Origin: Chloroflexota bacterium
GTDB lineage: Bacteria; Chloroflexota; UBA4733
Length of the DNA stretch: 25,929 bases
Reading direction: 5' to 3'
NCBI GenBank assembly: GCA_023381895.1
Contig: JAMCTA010000036.1
Span: 1-25,929 of the forward strand
Below the pieces are notes generated by a model, which was not told the origin of the DNA, made no database searches, and saw only the letters and a program-made list of their open reading frames with translations. Position numbers and translations under genes: made by a program. Positions 1-8,499 of this stretch are shown here, one piece after another (the first letter of the stretch is position 1; the number at the start of each line of letters is the position of its first letter).

Positions 1-255
1 CCCTTCGCTGTCATCGGTGGTTGTGGCGGTGCCGAGAGTGATGGTGGCGCTGTAGCTCTTGTCATCGCTCTCACGGAAGGCCAGGAGAGCCGTGGCCGGC
101 CCAAATGCGGTCAGCAAGACCCCAGTGGCTAGCGGGTCGAGGGTTCCGGCAAAGCCAGCATGCCGTTCTCGTAGCAACGAGCGCAGCTTGTAGAGTGCGT
201 GCTGGGAGGTGACGCCCGTAGGCTTGTCAAGAACGATGAAGCCGCTCGCGCTCAC
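1..255 (-). CDS. truB: tRNA pseudouridine(55) synthase TruB, N-terminal part (cut by window edge)
   Basis: Reading the minus strand from a GTG at 255 gives 85 residues that run off the left edge. They begin VSASGFIVLDKPTGVTS, the TruB opening motif, and contain GTLDPLATGVLL at residues 37-48, which carries the catalytic aspartate (D40) of the TruB/Pus4 family. The enzyme converts U55 to pseudouridine in the T-loop of tRNA. The usual GHTGTLDP reads GFAGTLDP here. The GTG start overlaps the TGA stop of the upstream nrnA gene (shared GTGA, 252-255), so the two are probably translationally coupled at the end of the nusA-infB cluster. The remaining two thirds of the protein lie outside the window. 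Confidence 0.93.
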   Translation of the reverse strand, partial: MSASGFIVLDKPTGVTSQHALYKLRSLLRERHAGFAGTLDPLATGVLLTAFGPATALLAFRESDDKSYSATITLGTATTTDDSEG

Positions 256-1304
256 GAAGTTACGGATGCCTCCACGGCCGGCTCTGGCAGCGTGCCGTGC
301 TCGAGGAAGTAGCTGGCCTGCGCGATGATGCGCATCCGTGCTGCTTCCAGAGGACCGGCTACGGTGCAGCCCGCGGCACGCGGGTGCCCGCCGCCGCCAT
401 TGGCAAGGGCAAGCACCGTGGCATCGACAGCTTCCGTCGTGCGGAAGCTGACTTTGACAGTGCCGGCCGGCTCCTCCCGGAAGGTGATGGCGATGTCGAC
501 ACCCTCGATCGCGCGCAGTGCTTCGACGATACCTTCCGTCCCCTCGTCGCCAAGCCTCACCGCTTCGAACATTGCCCGCGTGGTGTAGGCGGCTGCCACC
601 CGCCCTTGCTGGTAGAGCTCGGTAGTCTGCAGGGTCATGCCCCACAGCTTGGTCGCCGAGAATCGCCGCCGGCCCAGGAGCTCTCCAACATCCTTCTGCC
701 GCCCGCCGCAGCGCATGAGGTCGGCTGCGGCGCGAAATGTCTCGGCACTTACCGATGAGTAGCGAAATCCACCACTGTCTGTTGTGAGTCCGCAGAGCAA
801 GGATGTCGCAGCGTCTGCCGTGATTGGGAAATCGCGATCGACCAGGAAGCGAGCCATTTGCTGGCAGCACGCCGCCGTCTCTGGCTCGACGATGTTGACC
901 TGACCGTAGCGTGTGTTGGTGATGTGGTGATCAAACTGCACAATCGGCACGTCTGCCAGCACTGTCTGCACATCGGGGGTGAGCCCCAGACGGAGCTCGT
1001 CGGCGGAATCCAGTGCTAGCCACAGGTCTGGGCGGCCAAAGCTTGCCAGGGCATCCCACGTACTCACGCGGCTAGCCTGAGGCAGCTTCTGGAACGTCCA
1101 CGGAACCGGATCAGGGTTGATGGGGAGGACGTGCTTTCCCAGTGCGGCGAGCGTGAGGGCAGTGCCCAGGATCGAGCCGATGGCGTCACCGTCGGGATTG
1201 ACGTGGCTCGTGATGATGATGGAGTGGGCTGAGCGAATGGCCTGTTCTGCTGCCTGCTTCGCTCCCTCGAGATCAGTGGCAACGAGCTCGTCTGCTGTGG
1301 TCAT
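252..1304 (-). CDS. nrnA: DHH/DHHA1 phosphoesterase, NrnA-like oligoribonuclease / pAp phosphatase
   Basis: This 350-residue protein has the DHH-family motifs in order: HVNPDGDAIGS (about 34-44), LALDSADE (about 96-103), FDHHITN (124-130, with the DHH triad) and GLTTDSGGFRYSS. A C-terminal DHHA1 domain follows with the GGGGHPRAAG signature. NrnA-type enzymes degrade short RNA oligonucleotides and dephosphorylate 3'-phosphoadenosine 5'-phosphate using manganese held by the Asp/His motifs. The ATG at 1304 is chosen because GGAAGGAG lies six bases upstream; the longer frame to 1340 adds 12 residues without a ribosome site. It sits between rbfA and truB, a common position in Gram-positive-like lineages, and its stop overlaps the truB start. 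Confidence 0.93.
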   Translation of the reverse strand: MTTADELVATDLEGAKQAAEQAIRSAHSIIITSHVNPDGDAIGSILGTALTLAALGKHVLPINPDPVPWTFQKLPQASRVSTWDALASFGRPDLWLALDSADELRLGLTPDVQTVLADVPIVQFDHHITNTRYGQVNIVEPETAACCQQMARFLVDRDFPITADAATSLLCGLTTDSGGFRYSSVSAETFRAAADLMRCGGRQKDVGELLGRRRFSATKLWGMTLQTTELYQQGRVAAAYTTRAMFEAVRLGDEGTEGIVEALRAIEGVDIAITFREEPAGTVKVSFRTTEAVDATVLALANGGGGHPRAAGCTVAGPLEAARMRIIAQASYFLEHGTLPEPAVEASVTS

Positions 1305-1372
1305 GGCACTCCTTCCAGGGCTCTCTAGTCGCGTGCACACTCGCTACGCTGGTCAGATGACGACTGTGAGAT

Positions 1373-1717
1373 CTACTTCTGCTTCACCTGGTCGAGCAAC
1401 CGCAAGATGCGATCACCGCGCTCCAGCGAGTCATCGAGGTGGAATACGATTTCCGGCGTGAAGCGTAACTGCAAGCTCTGGCCGATCTCGTGCCGGAAGA
1501 AGCCAGCGCCGTGCTGCAAGGCGCGCAGCGTCTCTTGGCGCTCATTCTCACTCCCGTACACGCTCACGTTGACGTGAGCATGGCGGAGGTCAGAAGACAC
1601 GTGGACCTCCGTGACCGACACGAAGCCGATGCGTGGGTCTTTGATCTGCTTGAGAATCAGCTCTCCAATCTCGCGACGAATCTCGTCTGCAACCTGTGCC
1701 TGCCGGCGAGTCGACAT
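1373..1717 (-). CDS. rbfA: ribosome-binding factor A
   Basis: A 114-residue protein of normal RbfA length. It starts with the typical basic helix (MSTRRQAQVADEIRREI), then LKQIKDPRIGFVSVTEVHVS, the KH-like core strand, and ends with FTPEIVFHLDDSLERGDRI, the conserved C-terminal motif. RbfA binds the 30S subunit during maturation of the 16S rRNA 5' end and is needed for growth in the cold. GGGAG lies eight bases upstream of the ATG. It follows infB by about 100 bases and precedes nrnA by 68 bases on the same strand, the conserved nusA-infB-rbfA order. Confidence 0.95.
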   Translation of the reverse strand: MSTRRQAQVADEIRREIGELILKQIKDPRIGFVSVTEVHVSSDLRHAHVNVSVYGSENERQETLRALQHGAGFFRHEIGQSLQLRFTPEIVFHLDDSLERGDRILRLLDQVKQK

Positions 1718-1821
1718 TGTCCGAGCTCCCTTTCACTGCGACTGCTCAGCGTGGCGACTGGCGGAGACAAGCGACCTTCTGGGCGACGAGCTCCCGGCAC
1801 AGTCGCGGCTACCTCAGGACG

Positions 1822-3948
1822 TTAGCGAACCCGTTCCTGATGGAAGAGTTCGAGAGCGTCGCCAACCTGAAGGTCGCGCCAATCTTCAATGCCGATGCCG
1901 CACTCGTAGCCCTGGGTGACTTCAGAGACGGCATCCTTGAACCGGCGGAGCGACGCGACCTTTCCCTCGAACACCTTGGTTCCACGGCGCAACACCCGTA
2001 CCTCGCTGTCCTTTTGGACGGCCCCGTCGGTGACATAGCATCCCGCAACCACCTCATTGTGTGGCAAGCGGAAGATCTGACGCACTTCGGCGTGGCCGGT
2101 GATGCGCTCTTCATAGATCGGTTGAAGCATGCCCGTGACGCTCTTCTCGAGCTCTTCGAGGAGCTGATAGATGATGTTGTAGAGGCGAACCTCGATGCCT
2201 GACTGATCGGCTGCCCGCCGCGCCCCTGGGTCGACCTTTACGTTGAAGCCGAGAACGAGAGCCTTCGAGGCCACTGCGAGTAGAATGTCGTTCTCACTGA
2301 TGCCGCCGACACCACCGTGGATGATGTTGACGGCAATCTCGTCGTTGGCGAGCGCACTACTGGCGTTACGCAGTGCCTCGAGGGTGCCTTGCACATCTGC
2401 CTTGAGCACGATGTTGAGCTCTTTCACGGCTGCGGTGCCATCCCCACTGGCACGCGCCATGCCGGCTCCTGTCTGAGGAGTGGCGGCGAGACGCTTCTGA
2501 GCAATTTCCTCGGCGATACTGCGAGCGGTGCGCTCATCGCTCACGACGCTGAAGGAGTCACCAGCGAGAGGCAGTCCAGTGAGTCCCATGATCGACACCG
2601 GGGTGGAAGGCTCTGCCTTGCGCACGGGTTTGCCCCGATCGTTGAGCATGGTGCGGATGCGGCCAGATACGCCACCGGCAACGACGATGTCACTCACCTT
2701 CAAGGTGCCTGTCTGTACCAAAGCGGTGGCAACTGGGCCGACGTGCTTATCCAGCTTTGCTTCGAGGATAGTGCCTTGGGCGGGACGATTGACGCTGGTC
2801 TTCAAGTCACGTAGCTGCGCTAGCAGGATGATGATGTCGAGGAGATCATTCATGCCCTTCTTCTGGCGTGCTGACACGAGCTCGCACGGCACGTCTCCTC
2901 CCCATTCCTCGATGAGGACGTTGTTCTCGGCGAGCTGCTGCTTCACGTGATCTGGGTTGGCTCCGGGAGCATCGATCTTGTTGATCGCCACGATGATCGG
3001 AACCTTGGCAGCGCGTGCATGGTTGATGGCCTCGATTGTTTGCGGCTGGACCCCGTCATCGGCAGCGACGACGATGACGGCGATGTCCGTCACTTGAGCA
3101 CCGCGAGCGCGCATGGCAGTGAAGGCCTCGTGGCCTGGAGTATCCAGGAAGGTGATCTTGTTGCCATCGTGCTCGACCTGATAAGCGCCGATGTGCTGGG
3201 TGATGCCACCCGCCTCACTCTCCGCCACTTTCGTCTGACGGATGGCGTCGAGCAGGGTCGTCTTGCCGTGGTCGACGTGTCCCATCACCGTGACGACCGG
3301 TGGGCGAAGCACTAGCTCCTCACCGCTATCGCCGCCGGCGGTCAGCCGCTCCAGCATCGCGGTGGCGCTCTCGCCCTCGGCGGCTTTGTCTTCGAGGATC
3401 TCGTAGTCTAGGTCGTGAGCCACCATCTCAGCAGCGGAGCGATCGATCTGCTGGTTGATTGTGGCCATGATGCCGTGCTTCGTCATGAGCTCGCGAATGA
3501 TTGTGACCGCCGACTCGTGCATGAGCTCGGCGAGCTCACCAACCGTGAGCGTGGCGGGGAGCCGGAGTGTCTTGGGTACGGGCGCAGCCGCATCGCGCCG
3601 ATCGCTAGGACGGCCACCGGGTCGCATCGGGCCGCGGGTGAGGCCGGAGCCCCCTGGCCTACCGCCGCGTGATGCTCCGCCACGCGGCGCCGGACGCTGT
3701 CCTACGGCAGAAGGCGCGGCAGTACGGCTGGGTGTACTAGGCATGCCAGGGCGTGCTGGCCCTGCAGGGGCCGCTGGCCGTGTCGCGACTGGTGCTCGAG
3801 TAGAACGGTCGGATGCTGACGCTGCCGGCGCGGTTCCGGGGGTCTGCTCGGTGGCGGGTCGGGCTGAGGGCGCAGGAGCCCTCCCGTTGCCGGCAGGTGC
3901 CGAGGCGGGACGCGCACGGCGCGAAGGGTCGTTCGATGGGCTGCTCAT
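1822..3948 (-). CDS. infB: translation initiation factor IF-2
   Basis: A 708-residue GTPase that places initiator fMet-tRNA on the ribosome. Residues 1-120 are a low-complexity Ala/Pro/Arg/Gly-rich tail. An IF2_N-type domain follows (about 124-183), then the G domain: G1 GHVDHGKT (223-230), GGIT (247-250), G3 DTPGH (269-273), G4 NKID (323-326) and G5 SAR (359-361). Domains II, III and the C-terminal tRNA-binding domain complete it. A single IF2_N copy and a short disordered tail make it compact compared with the roughly 890 residues of E. coli IF2. The ATG at 3948 has AAGGAG with a six-base spacer. It lies between ylxR and rbfA, the usual order. Confidence 0.97.
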   Translation of the reverse strand: MSSPSNDPSRRARPASAPAGNGRAPAPSARPATEQTPGTAPAASASDRSTRAPVATRPAAPAGPARPGMPSTPSRTAAPSAVGQRPAPRGGASRGGRPGGSGLTRGPMRPGGRPSDRRDAAAPVPKTLRLPATLTVGELAELMHESAVTIIRELMTKHGIMATINQQIDRSAAEMVAHDLDYEILEDKAAEGESATAMLERLTAGGDSGEELVLRPPVVTVMGHVDHGKTTLLDAIRQTKVAESEAGGITQHIGAYQVEHDGNKITFLDTPGHEAFTAMRARGAQVTDIAVIVVAADDGVQPQTIEAINHARAAKVPIIVAINKIDAPGANPDHVKQQLAENNVLIEEWGGDVPCELVSARQKKGMNDLLDIIILLAQLRDLKTSVNRPAQGTILEAKLDKHVGPVATALVQTGTLKVSDIVVAGGVSGRIRTMLNDRGKPVRKAEPSTPVSIMGLTGLPLAGDSFSVVSDERTARSIAEEIAQKRLAATPQTGAGMARASGDGTAAVKELNIVLKADVQGTLEALRNASSALANDEIAVNIIHGGVGGISENDILLAVASKALVLGFNVKVDPGARRAADQSGIEVRLYNIIYQLLEELEKSVTGMLQPIYEERITGHAEVRQIFRLPHNEVVAGCYVTDGAVQKDSEVRVLRRGTKVFEGKVASLRRFKDAVSEVTQGYECGIGIEDWRDLQVGDALELFHQERVR

Positions 3949-3997
3949 AAGCGGCTCCTTCCTGATGGCTGAGCAAGGTTCGCTGCTCAGCGAATGA

Positions 3998-4324
3998 TCA
4001 CAACGAAGTGCGGGAACTCTCCGGCGCCGTAGGTAGACTCTGGGCGAAGGCGAGGAGCACCTGGCGATCCTCGCCTGACAGCGCGGGCATCTTCAAGGCC
4101 TGGACAAGGGCGTTGCCGGAGAGGGCAGCTTCCCAGCACCCGCGATTCTCACAGAGATAGGCGCCACGCCCAGGTAGTTTACCCCTAGGATCGACACTGA
4201 TAGTGCCAGATGGTGAGCGTACGATACGGATAAGATCGCGCTTCGCTTGCTTGGCATCCTCACGATGGGCGTTGCGGCAGGCGATGCACGTGCGTTGCGG
4301 AACGTGCTTAGGGCGCAAGGGCAC
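3998..4324 (-). CDS. ylxR: YlxR family RNA-binding protein (DUF448; RnpM)
   Basis: The conserved core is RTCIACR near the N-terminus followed by a basic stretch and GKLPGRGAYLCENRGCW, which matches the YlxR/DUF448 fold with a putative RNA-binding surface; members have been linked to RNase P modulation. The frame is open up to an ATG at 4369, but GGAAGGAGG sits six bases before a GTG at 4324. That start gives a 108-residue protein close to family length and a short overlap of 17 bases with the end of nusA. The alternative ATGs at 4369 and 4354 would overlap nusA by 62 or 47 bases and have weaker sites. The neighbours nusA and infB are the classic context. I am sure of the family, less of the exact start. 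Confidence 0.88.
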   Translation of the reverse strand: MPLRPKHVPQRTCIACRNAHREDAKQAKRDLIRIVRSPSGTISVDPRGKLPGRGAYLCENRGCWEAALSGNALVQALKMPALSGEDRQVLLAFAQSLPTAPESSRTSL

Positions 4325-5756
4325 CGGCTTCCTCCTTCCGGTGGAGACCGTCATCGACTTCATCTTCATCCACTCCGTTTGGCTGCACTGATCGTGTCGC
4401 GGGATGGATGTCGATGTTCCAGTGCGTCAGACGTGAAGCGAGACGGGCATTCTGACCCTCTTTGCCGATGGCCAGCGACAACTGATCTGCTGGCACTTCT
4501 ACCACAACCTTCTTCTCGTGCTCGAGAATCCGCGTGGTGAGCACGGAGGCGGGACTCAGCGCGTGGGCGACGTAGACTTCCGGATCCGGATCCCATAGGA
4601 TGATGTCCACCTTCTCGCCGTTCAGTTCCTTAACCAGGTTCTGAATACGCACGCTGCGTACACCAACGCACGCGCCGACAGGATCGAGGCCCTCCTGACG
4701 GGCCCACACCGCGACTTTCGACCGCGAGCCTGGTTCCCGAGCAATGCTCTTGATCTCCACCGCACCGTCGTGAATCTCGGGGACCTCGATCTCGAGGAGA
4801 CGGCGCAGAAGACTCCGTGTCGTGCGCGAGAGGCGCATGTGAGTGACAACGTTTCCACGCAGATGATCGCGCTTGACGCGCAAGAGGTAGGCGCGGATGT
4901 GCTGGCCTGGGGTATAGACCTCGTGTGGCACCTGCTCCTCGCGTACCATCTCAGCCTCCGACCCTCCGATATCGATAAACACGCTGCCCGTCGCGGGATC
5001 GATACGCGTGATGAAGCCACTCACGAGCTCATCTTCCTGCTCACTGAAGCGCTCGAAGGCGTACTCTTGCTTGGCACTGTGCATCTTCTGCTGGACCAGA
5101 TGCCGGAAAGCCAGTGCCGCGACCCTCCCCCAGCTCTCGGGAAGACTCTCCTCGATGAGTACATCCCCCCGCTCCTGCACGTCGGGCTCGATCTGGCGGG
5201 CGGCAACGAGGCTGATCTCGTGCTGCTCGTCGCGCACGCGGCGCACGGCGGTCTTCACCGCATAGAGGCGCTGCTGGCTACTCACAGGGTCGATGCGCAC
5301 AATCACCGTTCCTGACGGCGAGCACTCGCGTCGGTAGGCCTCCGTGAGCGCTTCTTCCACCGCCTCGACGACGGCCTCGAACGGCAGCTCGTACTTCGCA
5401 GCAAGTGCCTTGAGCGCGCGCATCATCTCCAGCTCAGGCTGGCGGTTGTGCTGCATCCGGGTGATGGTCTGCTGTACGACCGTGCGCCACTGGGAAGGAA
5501 GCGGTGATTCCGTCCACTCGAGCCGGGGATTGCCCTGTTCGTCGGGCTCGCCTGTAGGCTGGGGCACCAGTAGACGCACTCTTGCTCCTGTCACATCGAC
5601 GTCACAGCGGATGGGATAGGGTGGGTTGAAGGCACTCTGGCAAGCCTCGGTCACCACACGGGAGAGAATGGCGGCGAGTTCGTCATTAGTGAGTGCGTAC
5701 GATTCACGGAGCACTGACAATACTCGAGTGAGGTCACCCGTTGCGGACGTCCCCAT
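4308..5756 (-). CDS. nusA: transcription termination/antitermination factor NusA with a duplicated N-terminal domain
   Basis: A 482-residue NusA. The standard parts are the RNA-polymerase-binding N-terminal domain (about 108-232), an S1 domain (about 243-305) and two KH domains (about 306-450) ending in LSLAIGKEGQNARLASRL, the KH2 loop. The acidic C-terminal repeats of proteobacterial NusA are absent. Unusually, residues 8-104 form an extra segment that resembles the N-terminal domain itself: LRESYALTNDELAAILSRVV parallels LAAKYELPFEAVVEAVEEAL, and LPSQWRTVVQQTITRMQ parallels LPESWGRVAALAFRHLVQQ. The ATG at 5756 has GGGAG nine bases upstream. It heads the cluster; no rimP lies directly upstream, where an MFS gene is found instead. 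Confidence 0.96.
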   Translation of the reverse strand: MGTSATGDLTRVLSVLRESYALTNDELAAILSRVVTEACQSAFNPPYPIRCDVDVTGARVRLLVPQPTGEPDEQGNPRLEWTESPLPSQWRTVVQQTITRMQHNRQPELEMMRALKALAAKYELPFEAVVEAVEEALTEAYRRECSPSGTVIVRIDPVSSQQRLYAVKTAVRRVRDEQHEISLVAARQIEPDVQERGDVLIEESLPESWGRVAALAFRHLVQQKMHSAKQEYAFERFSEQEDELVSGFITRIDPATGSVFIDIGGSEAEMVREEQVPHEVYTPGQHIRAYLLRVKRDHLRGNVVTHMRLSRTTRSLLRRLLEIEVPEIHDGAVEIKSIAREPGSRSKVAVWARQEGLDPVGACVGVRSVRIQNLVKELNGEKVDIILWDPDPEVYVAHALSPASVLTTRILEHEKKVVVEVPADQLSLAIGKEGQNARLASRLTHWNIDIHPATRSVQPNGVDEDEVDDGLHRKEEAGALAP

Positions 5757-5803
5757 TGTCTCAAGCTCCCATTCCTTGCCTACGCTGTCTGCCTGGCAGG
5801 AAG

Positions 5804-5881
5804 CGGTGCTTGGCTCAGCACCGGCACTTCCGGCTCAAGCACTGACACCCGGGACGGAGCAAGCCAGCACCCACGTGCTGG
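5804..5881 (-). promoter_or_regulatory. hairpin-rich leader of nusA
   Basis: Between the upstream terminator and the nusA start the leader contains two further inverted repeats. CGGTGCT / AGCACCG (5804-5810 and 5817-5823) is a seven-base stem with a six-base loop. CCAGCAC / GTGCTGG (5864-5870 and 5875-5881) is a seven-base stem with a four-base loop. A weaker GTGCTTG/CAAGCAC pairing overlaps the first stem and would compete with it. I found no clear -35/-10 pair in 5757-5983. The hairpins are seen directly; a role in autoregulation by NusA is only inferred. Confidence 0.4.
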
Positions 5882-5903
5882 TGGCGGCGCTTCTCCAAAA
5901 CAA

Positions 5904-5930
5904 GAGAAGTGGGTCGACTGCCCACTTCTC
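5904..5930 (-). terminator. Rho-independent-type terminator of the MFS gene
   Basis: A perfect ten-base stem (GAGAAGTGGG at 5904-5913 with CCCACTTCTC at 5921-5930) encloses a seven-base loop. Read on the minus strand the stem is followed by TTGTTTT, giving the expected stem plus U-rich tail. It lies 53 bases after the MFS stop codon and before nusA, so it should insulate the nusA cluster from the transporter gene. Confidence 0.75.
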
Positions 5931-5983
5931 TGCTCCATCACCATATGCAGTTGACCTACTGGAGTGTACCACGGCTGGCCTGG

Positions 5984-7186
5984 TCAGTTCGCGCGTTGCG
6001 GCGATCGCCGTTCGGTCACTGCTAACACTCCAGCTCCGCTCAGGGTGATGACGGCAGCGGTGACGAAGAATGCGCCGAATCCGACGAGGCTTGCAGCTGG
6101 TCCGCCGGTGCTGTTGCCGGCAATCTGGGCAAGACCGAGAGCCAGCTGATACACCCCCGCCGCCCGGCCGCGCTCGCCGCGCGGGGCAAGCTCAACGACT
6201 GCTGTTAGTGCGGTCGCTGTGATGGTGGCATAGGCGAAGCCGCGGAGCATCTGTGCGAGTACGAGCGTTGGAACGGATGGCAAGAACGTGTAGATGCCAT
6301 AGATGATGGCGAAGAGCACGAAGCCGATGAGGAACATCCGCTGACGTCCCCAGCGATCGGCCAGGCGGCCAGCGATGATCATAGACGGCACTTCCAGAAA
6401 GGCCGCGAGACCCCACAAGCGCGCATAGCCCTCGCTGCCAAAGCCCAGATGGTTGGCGATGTAGATGGCCCATACAGAGTAGACGGCACTGAAAGGAACG
6501 TCCCAGGCGAGGACCGCGAAGACGAGGGGCAGGAGTGGTCCGAAGGCCAGGCGAACGAGCGTGCCAAGCTCGCGGTGCTGGGCGAGGGAAGGAGCTGGAG
6601 CAACTGCCCGAACCTCGGGAAGGAACAAGCTCACGACGAAGGTGACGGCGTAGACGAGACTGGCAATGTTGTACACCACCTGGAAGCCGAGACGCTGCAC
6701 GAGCAATCCTGATAGGACAATCGCGATCGCGAAGGCCAGTGAGCCTCCAGTGCGGTAGATGCCGAGACGCTGCCCGCGCTGCCGGTCGCCGGCCTCGCCT
6801 GCCGTGAGCAGATCGCCGAGAGCGGCGAGCGCGCAGACGTTGTAGGCAGCTGAGGCGATGCCGCTCACGACGACTAGCGGAATGAGGAGCCACCAGATCC
6901 CGACGTGGGCCATGAGTGCGTTGCTCACAGCCAGCACTACCATGGCGCCGGTAATAAAGGGCTTGCGCCGGCCAGTACTATCGGTGAAGCGTCCCCACAC
7001 GATGTTGGCTAGGAGTCCGGCAACGGCGCCGCCGCCGGTGACCCAGCCGATGCTGGCGAGGCTCCCTTGGAGCGTTTGGATGTAGAGCACTGTAAAGGGC
7101 GATGCAGTGCCTATCGACAGATAGACGAGAAAACCGATGCTGGTGAGCAGCCAGAATGCGCGACGCGCATCCGTCCCTGCCGTCAC
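5984..7186 (-). CDS. major facilitator superfamily transporter
   Basis: About 400 residues with roughly twelve hydrophobic segments, the usual MFS size. The cytoplasmic loop motif after the second helix reads WGRFTDSTGRRKPF, and a second copy in the other half reads GRLADRWGRQRMF; together these are the MFS signature. The substrate cannot be told from sequence; efflux or sugar export are both possible. The frame is open to 7252, but GGAGGGGGG lies just before a GTG at 7186 (TVTAGTDARRAFWLL), so that start is preferred over ATGs at 7201 and 7252. It is divergent from hisC and ends at its own terminator before nusA. Confidence 0.85.
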   Translation of the reverse strand: MTAGTDARRAFWLLTSIGFLVYLSIGTASPFTVLYIQTLQGSLASIGWVTGGGAVAGLLANIVWGRFTDSTGRRKPFITGAMVVLAVSNALMAHVGIWWLLIPLVVVSGIASAAYNVCALAALGDLLTAGEAGDRQRGQRLGIYRTGGSLAFAIAIVLSGLLVQRLGFQVVYNIASLVYAVTFVVSLFLPEVRAVAPAPSLAQHRELGTLVRLAFGPLLPLVFAVLAWDVPFSAVYSVWAIYIANHLGFGSEGYARLWGLAAFLEVPSMIIAGRLADRWGRQRMFLIGFVLFAIIYGIYTFLPSVPTLVLAQMLRGFAYATITATALTAVVELAPRGERGRAAGVYQLALGLAQIAGNSTGGPAASLVGFGAFFVTAAVITLSGAGVLAVTERRSPQRAN

Positions 7187-7227
7187 CGTGCCCCCCTCCA
7201 TGCCGCGAGACGATACCATACCAGGAG

Positions 7228-7244
7228 CAGCACGGAGCGTGCTG
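7228..7244. promoter_or_regulatory. small inverted repeat between divergent MFS and hisC genes
   Basis: CAGCAC (7228-7233) and GTGCTG (7239-7244) form an inverted repeat with a five-base centre in the 86-base gap between the two divergent starts. The location suits an operator acting on both genes, but no clear promoter boxes could be placed around it and the repeat is short. Confidence 0.25.
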
Positions 7245-7272
7245 TGGCACACAGCGAAACGGAAAGACAGCG

Positions 7273-8373
7273 ATGCGCGGGAACACGCGGCACTCGGTCA
7301 AGGTCCGCCCAGCCATTCTGGGCATGAGTGAATACGTCCCCGTGCATCCGCTGGACGAGATCAGCCGGGAGCTTGGTATCCCAGTCGATCAACTCGTCAA
7401 GCTCGATGCCAATGAGAATCCGTACGGCTGCTCTCCGGCGGTGCAGCAGGCGATCGCTCGGTGTTCGACTTATCACATCTATCCTGATCCGGAGCAGCGC
7501 CAGCTACGCGCCGCTCTCGCGCGGTACAGCGGCTTCCCAGCAGACTGGCTGCTCGCAGGCGCGGGCAGTGATGAGCTCATCGATCTGCTCATCCGTCTCA
7601 CCGTCGAGCCGGGTGAACACGTGCTCGATGCCATCCCGACGTTTGGCATGTACAGCTTCCTCACCCCCATTCAGGGCGGCGAGATCGTGTCGGTGCCGCG
7701 GCGTCCTGATTTTGGGCTCGATCTGCCTGCCCTCCTCGCTGCCATCGATAGTCGCACGAAGCTGATCTTTGTGGCTTCTCCCAACAACCCTTCCGGCAAC
7801 CTCGCAACCCGCGCGGAGATAGTAGCACTGCTGGACACAGGTCTGCTCGTGGTCGTCGATGAGGCCTACTACGAGTTCAGCCGGCAGACCGTTGCGGATC
7901 TCGTTGGGCAGTACGAGAATCTGGTGGTGCTGCGGACGTTCAGTAAGTGGGCAGGGCTTGCGGGTCTCCGTGTTGGCTACCTCATCGCCTCACCCGCAGT
8001 GCTGGCCCACCTCTGGAAGATGAAGCAACCCTACAACGTCAATGCCGCTGCCCAGGCCGCTGCCTGTGCCGCTATCGACGATCTGGCGTACATCCAGCAG
8101 ACGATCGAGAGCATCCTGACGGAACGGGAGCACCTGTTTGTAGCCCTGGCGGGGACGGCCTTCCTCCGACCGTTGCCCACGTCGTCCAACTTCATCTTAT
8201 GTCGTGTGGCGGACGGCTCTGCACGGTCCTTACGCGATGCGCTCCGCCAGCGTGGTATCCTCATCCGCTACTTCGATACACCCCTATTGCAGAGTGCCAT
8301 CCGGGTGAGTGTTGGCAAGCCAGAGGACACCGTCCGGCTGCGGGCAGCGCTGGCCGGGGTGAGGCCGGCCTGA
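7273..8373 (+). CDS. hisC: histidinol-phosphate aminotransferase (class I/II PLP aminotransferase)
   Basis: A 366-residue fold-type I PLP enzyme. Key features are LDANENPYGCSP (44-55), the cofactor-ring segment AGAGSDELID (95-104), SPNNPSGN (169-176), DEAYYEF (196-202) and the Schiff-base lysine K225 in SKWAGLAGLRVGY. The opening VRPAILGMSEYVP is typical of HisC, which transfers an amino group from glutamate to imidazole acetol phosphate in histidine synthesis. Related enzymes can act on aromatic or other amino acids, so specificity is inferred. The ATG at 7273 is preceded by GGAAAG; the frame is open upstream to 7156, but those residues are not HisC-like and overlap the divergent MFS start. 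No other his genes are adjacent. Confidence 0.87.
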   Translation: MRGNTRHSVKVRPAILGMSEYVPVHPLDEISRELGIPVDQLVKLDANENPYGCSPAVQQAIARCSTYHIYPDPEQRQLRAALARYSGFPADWLLAGAGSDELIDLLIRLTVEPGEHVLDAIPTFGMYSFLTPIQGGEIVSVPRRPDFGLDLPALLAAIDSRTKLIFVASPNNPSGNLATRAEIVALLDTGLLVVVDEAYYEFSRQTVADLVGQYENLVVLRTFSKWAGLAGLRVGYLIASPAVLAHLWKMKQPYNVNAAAQAAACAAIDDLAYIQQTIESILTEREHLFVALAGTAFLRPLPTSSNFILCRVADGSARSLRDALRQRGILIRYFDTPLLQSAIRVSVGKPEDTVRLRAALAGVRPA

Positions 8374-8499
8374 CCGAAGATGCACCCTTTCACCCGGATA
8401 CAGCGAACTCTAATGCCCCTCCAATGGACATGTTCGAGTGAGTGGCGGACAATTGAAGCGACGGTAGTGCAGCCCGCCATCGTCGAAAGGTGATACCTC

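Noticed and set aside
3455..3997. 180-residue plus-strand frame opposite the infB start
   Set aside because: It is the shadow of the Ala/Pro/Gly-rich IF-2 tail; composition is Gly/Ala/Arg-biased and no motif or ribosome site supports it.
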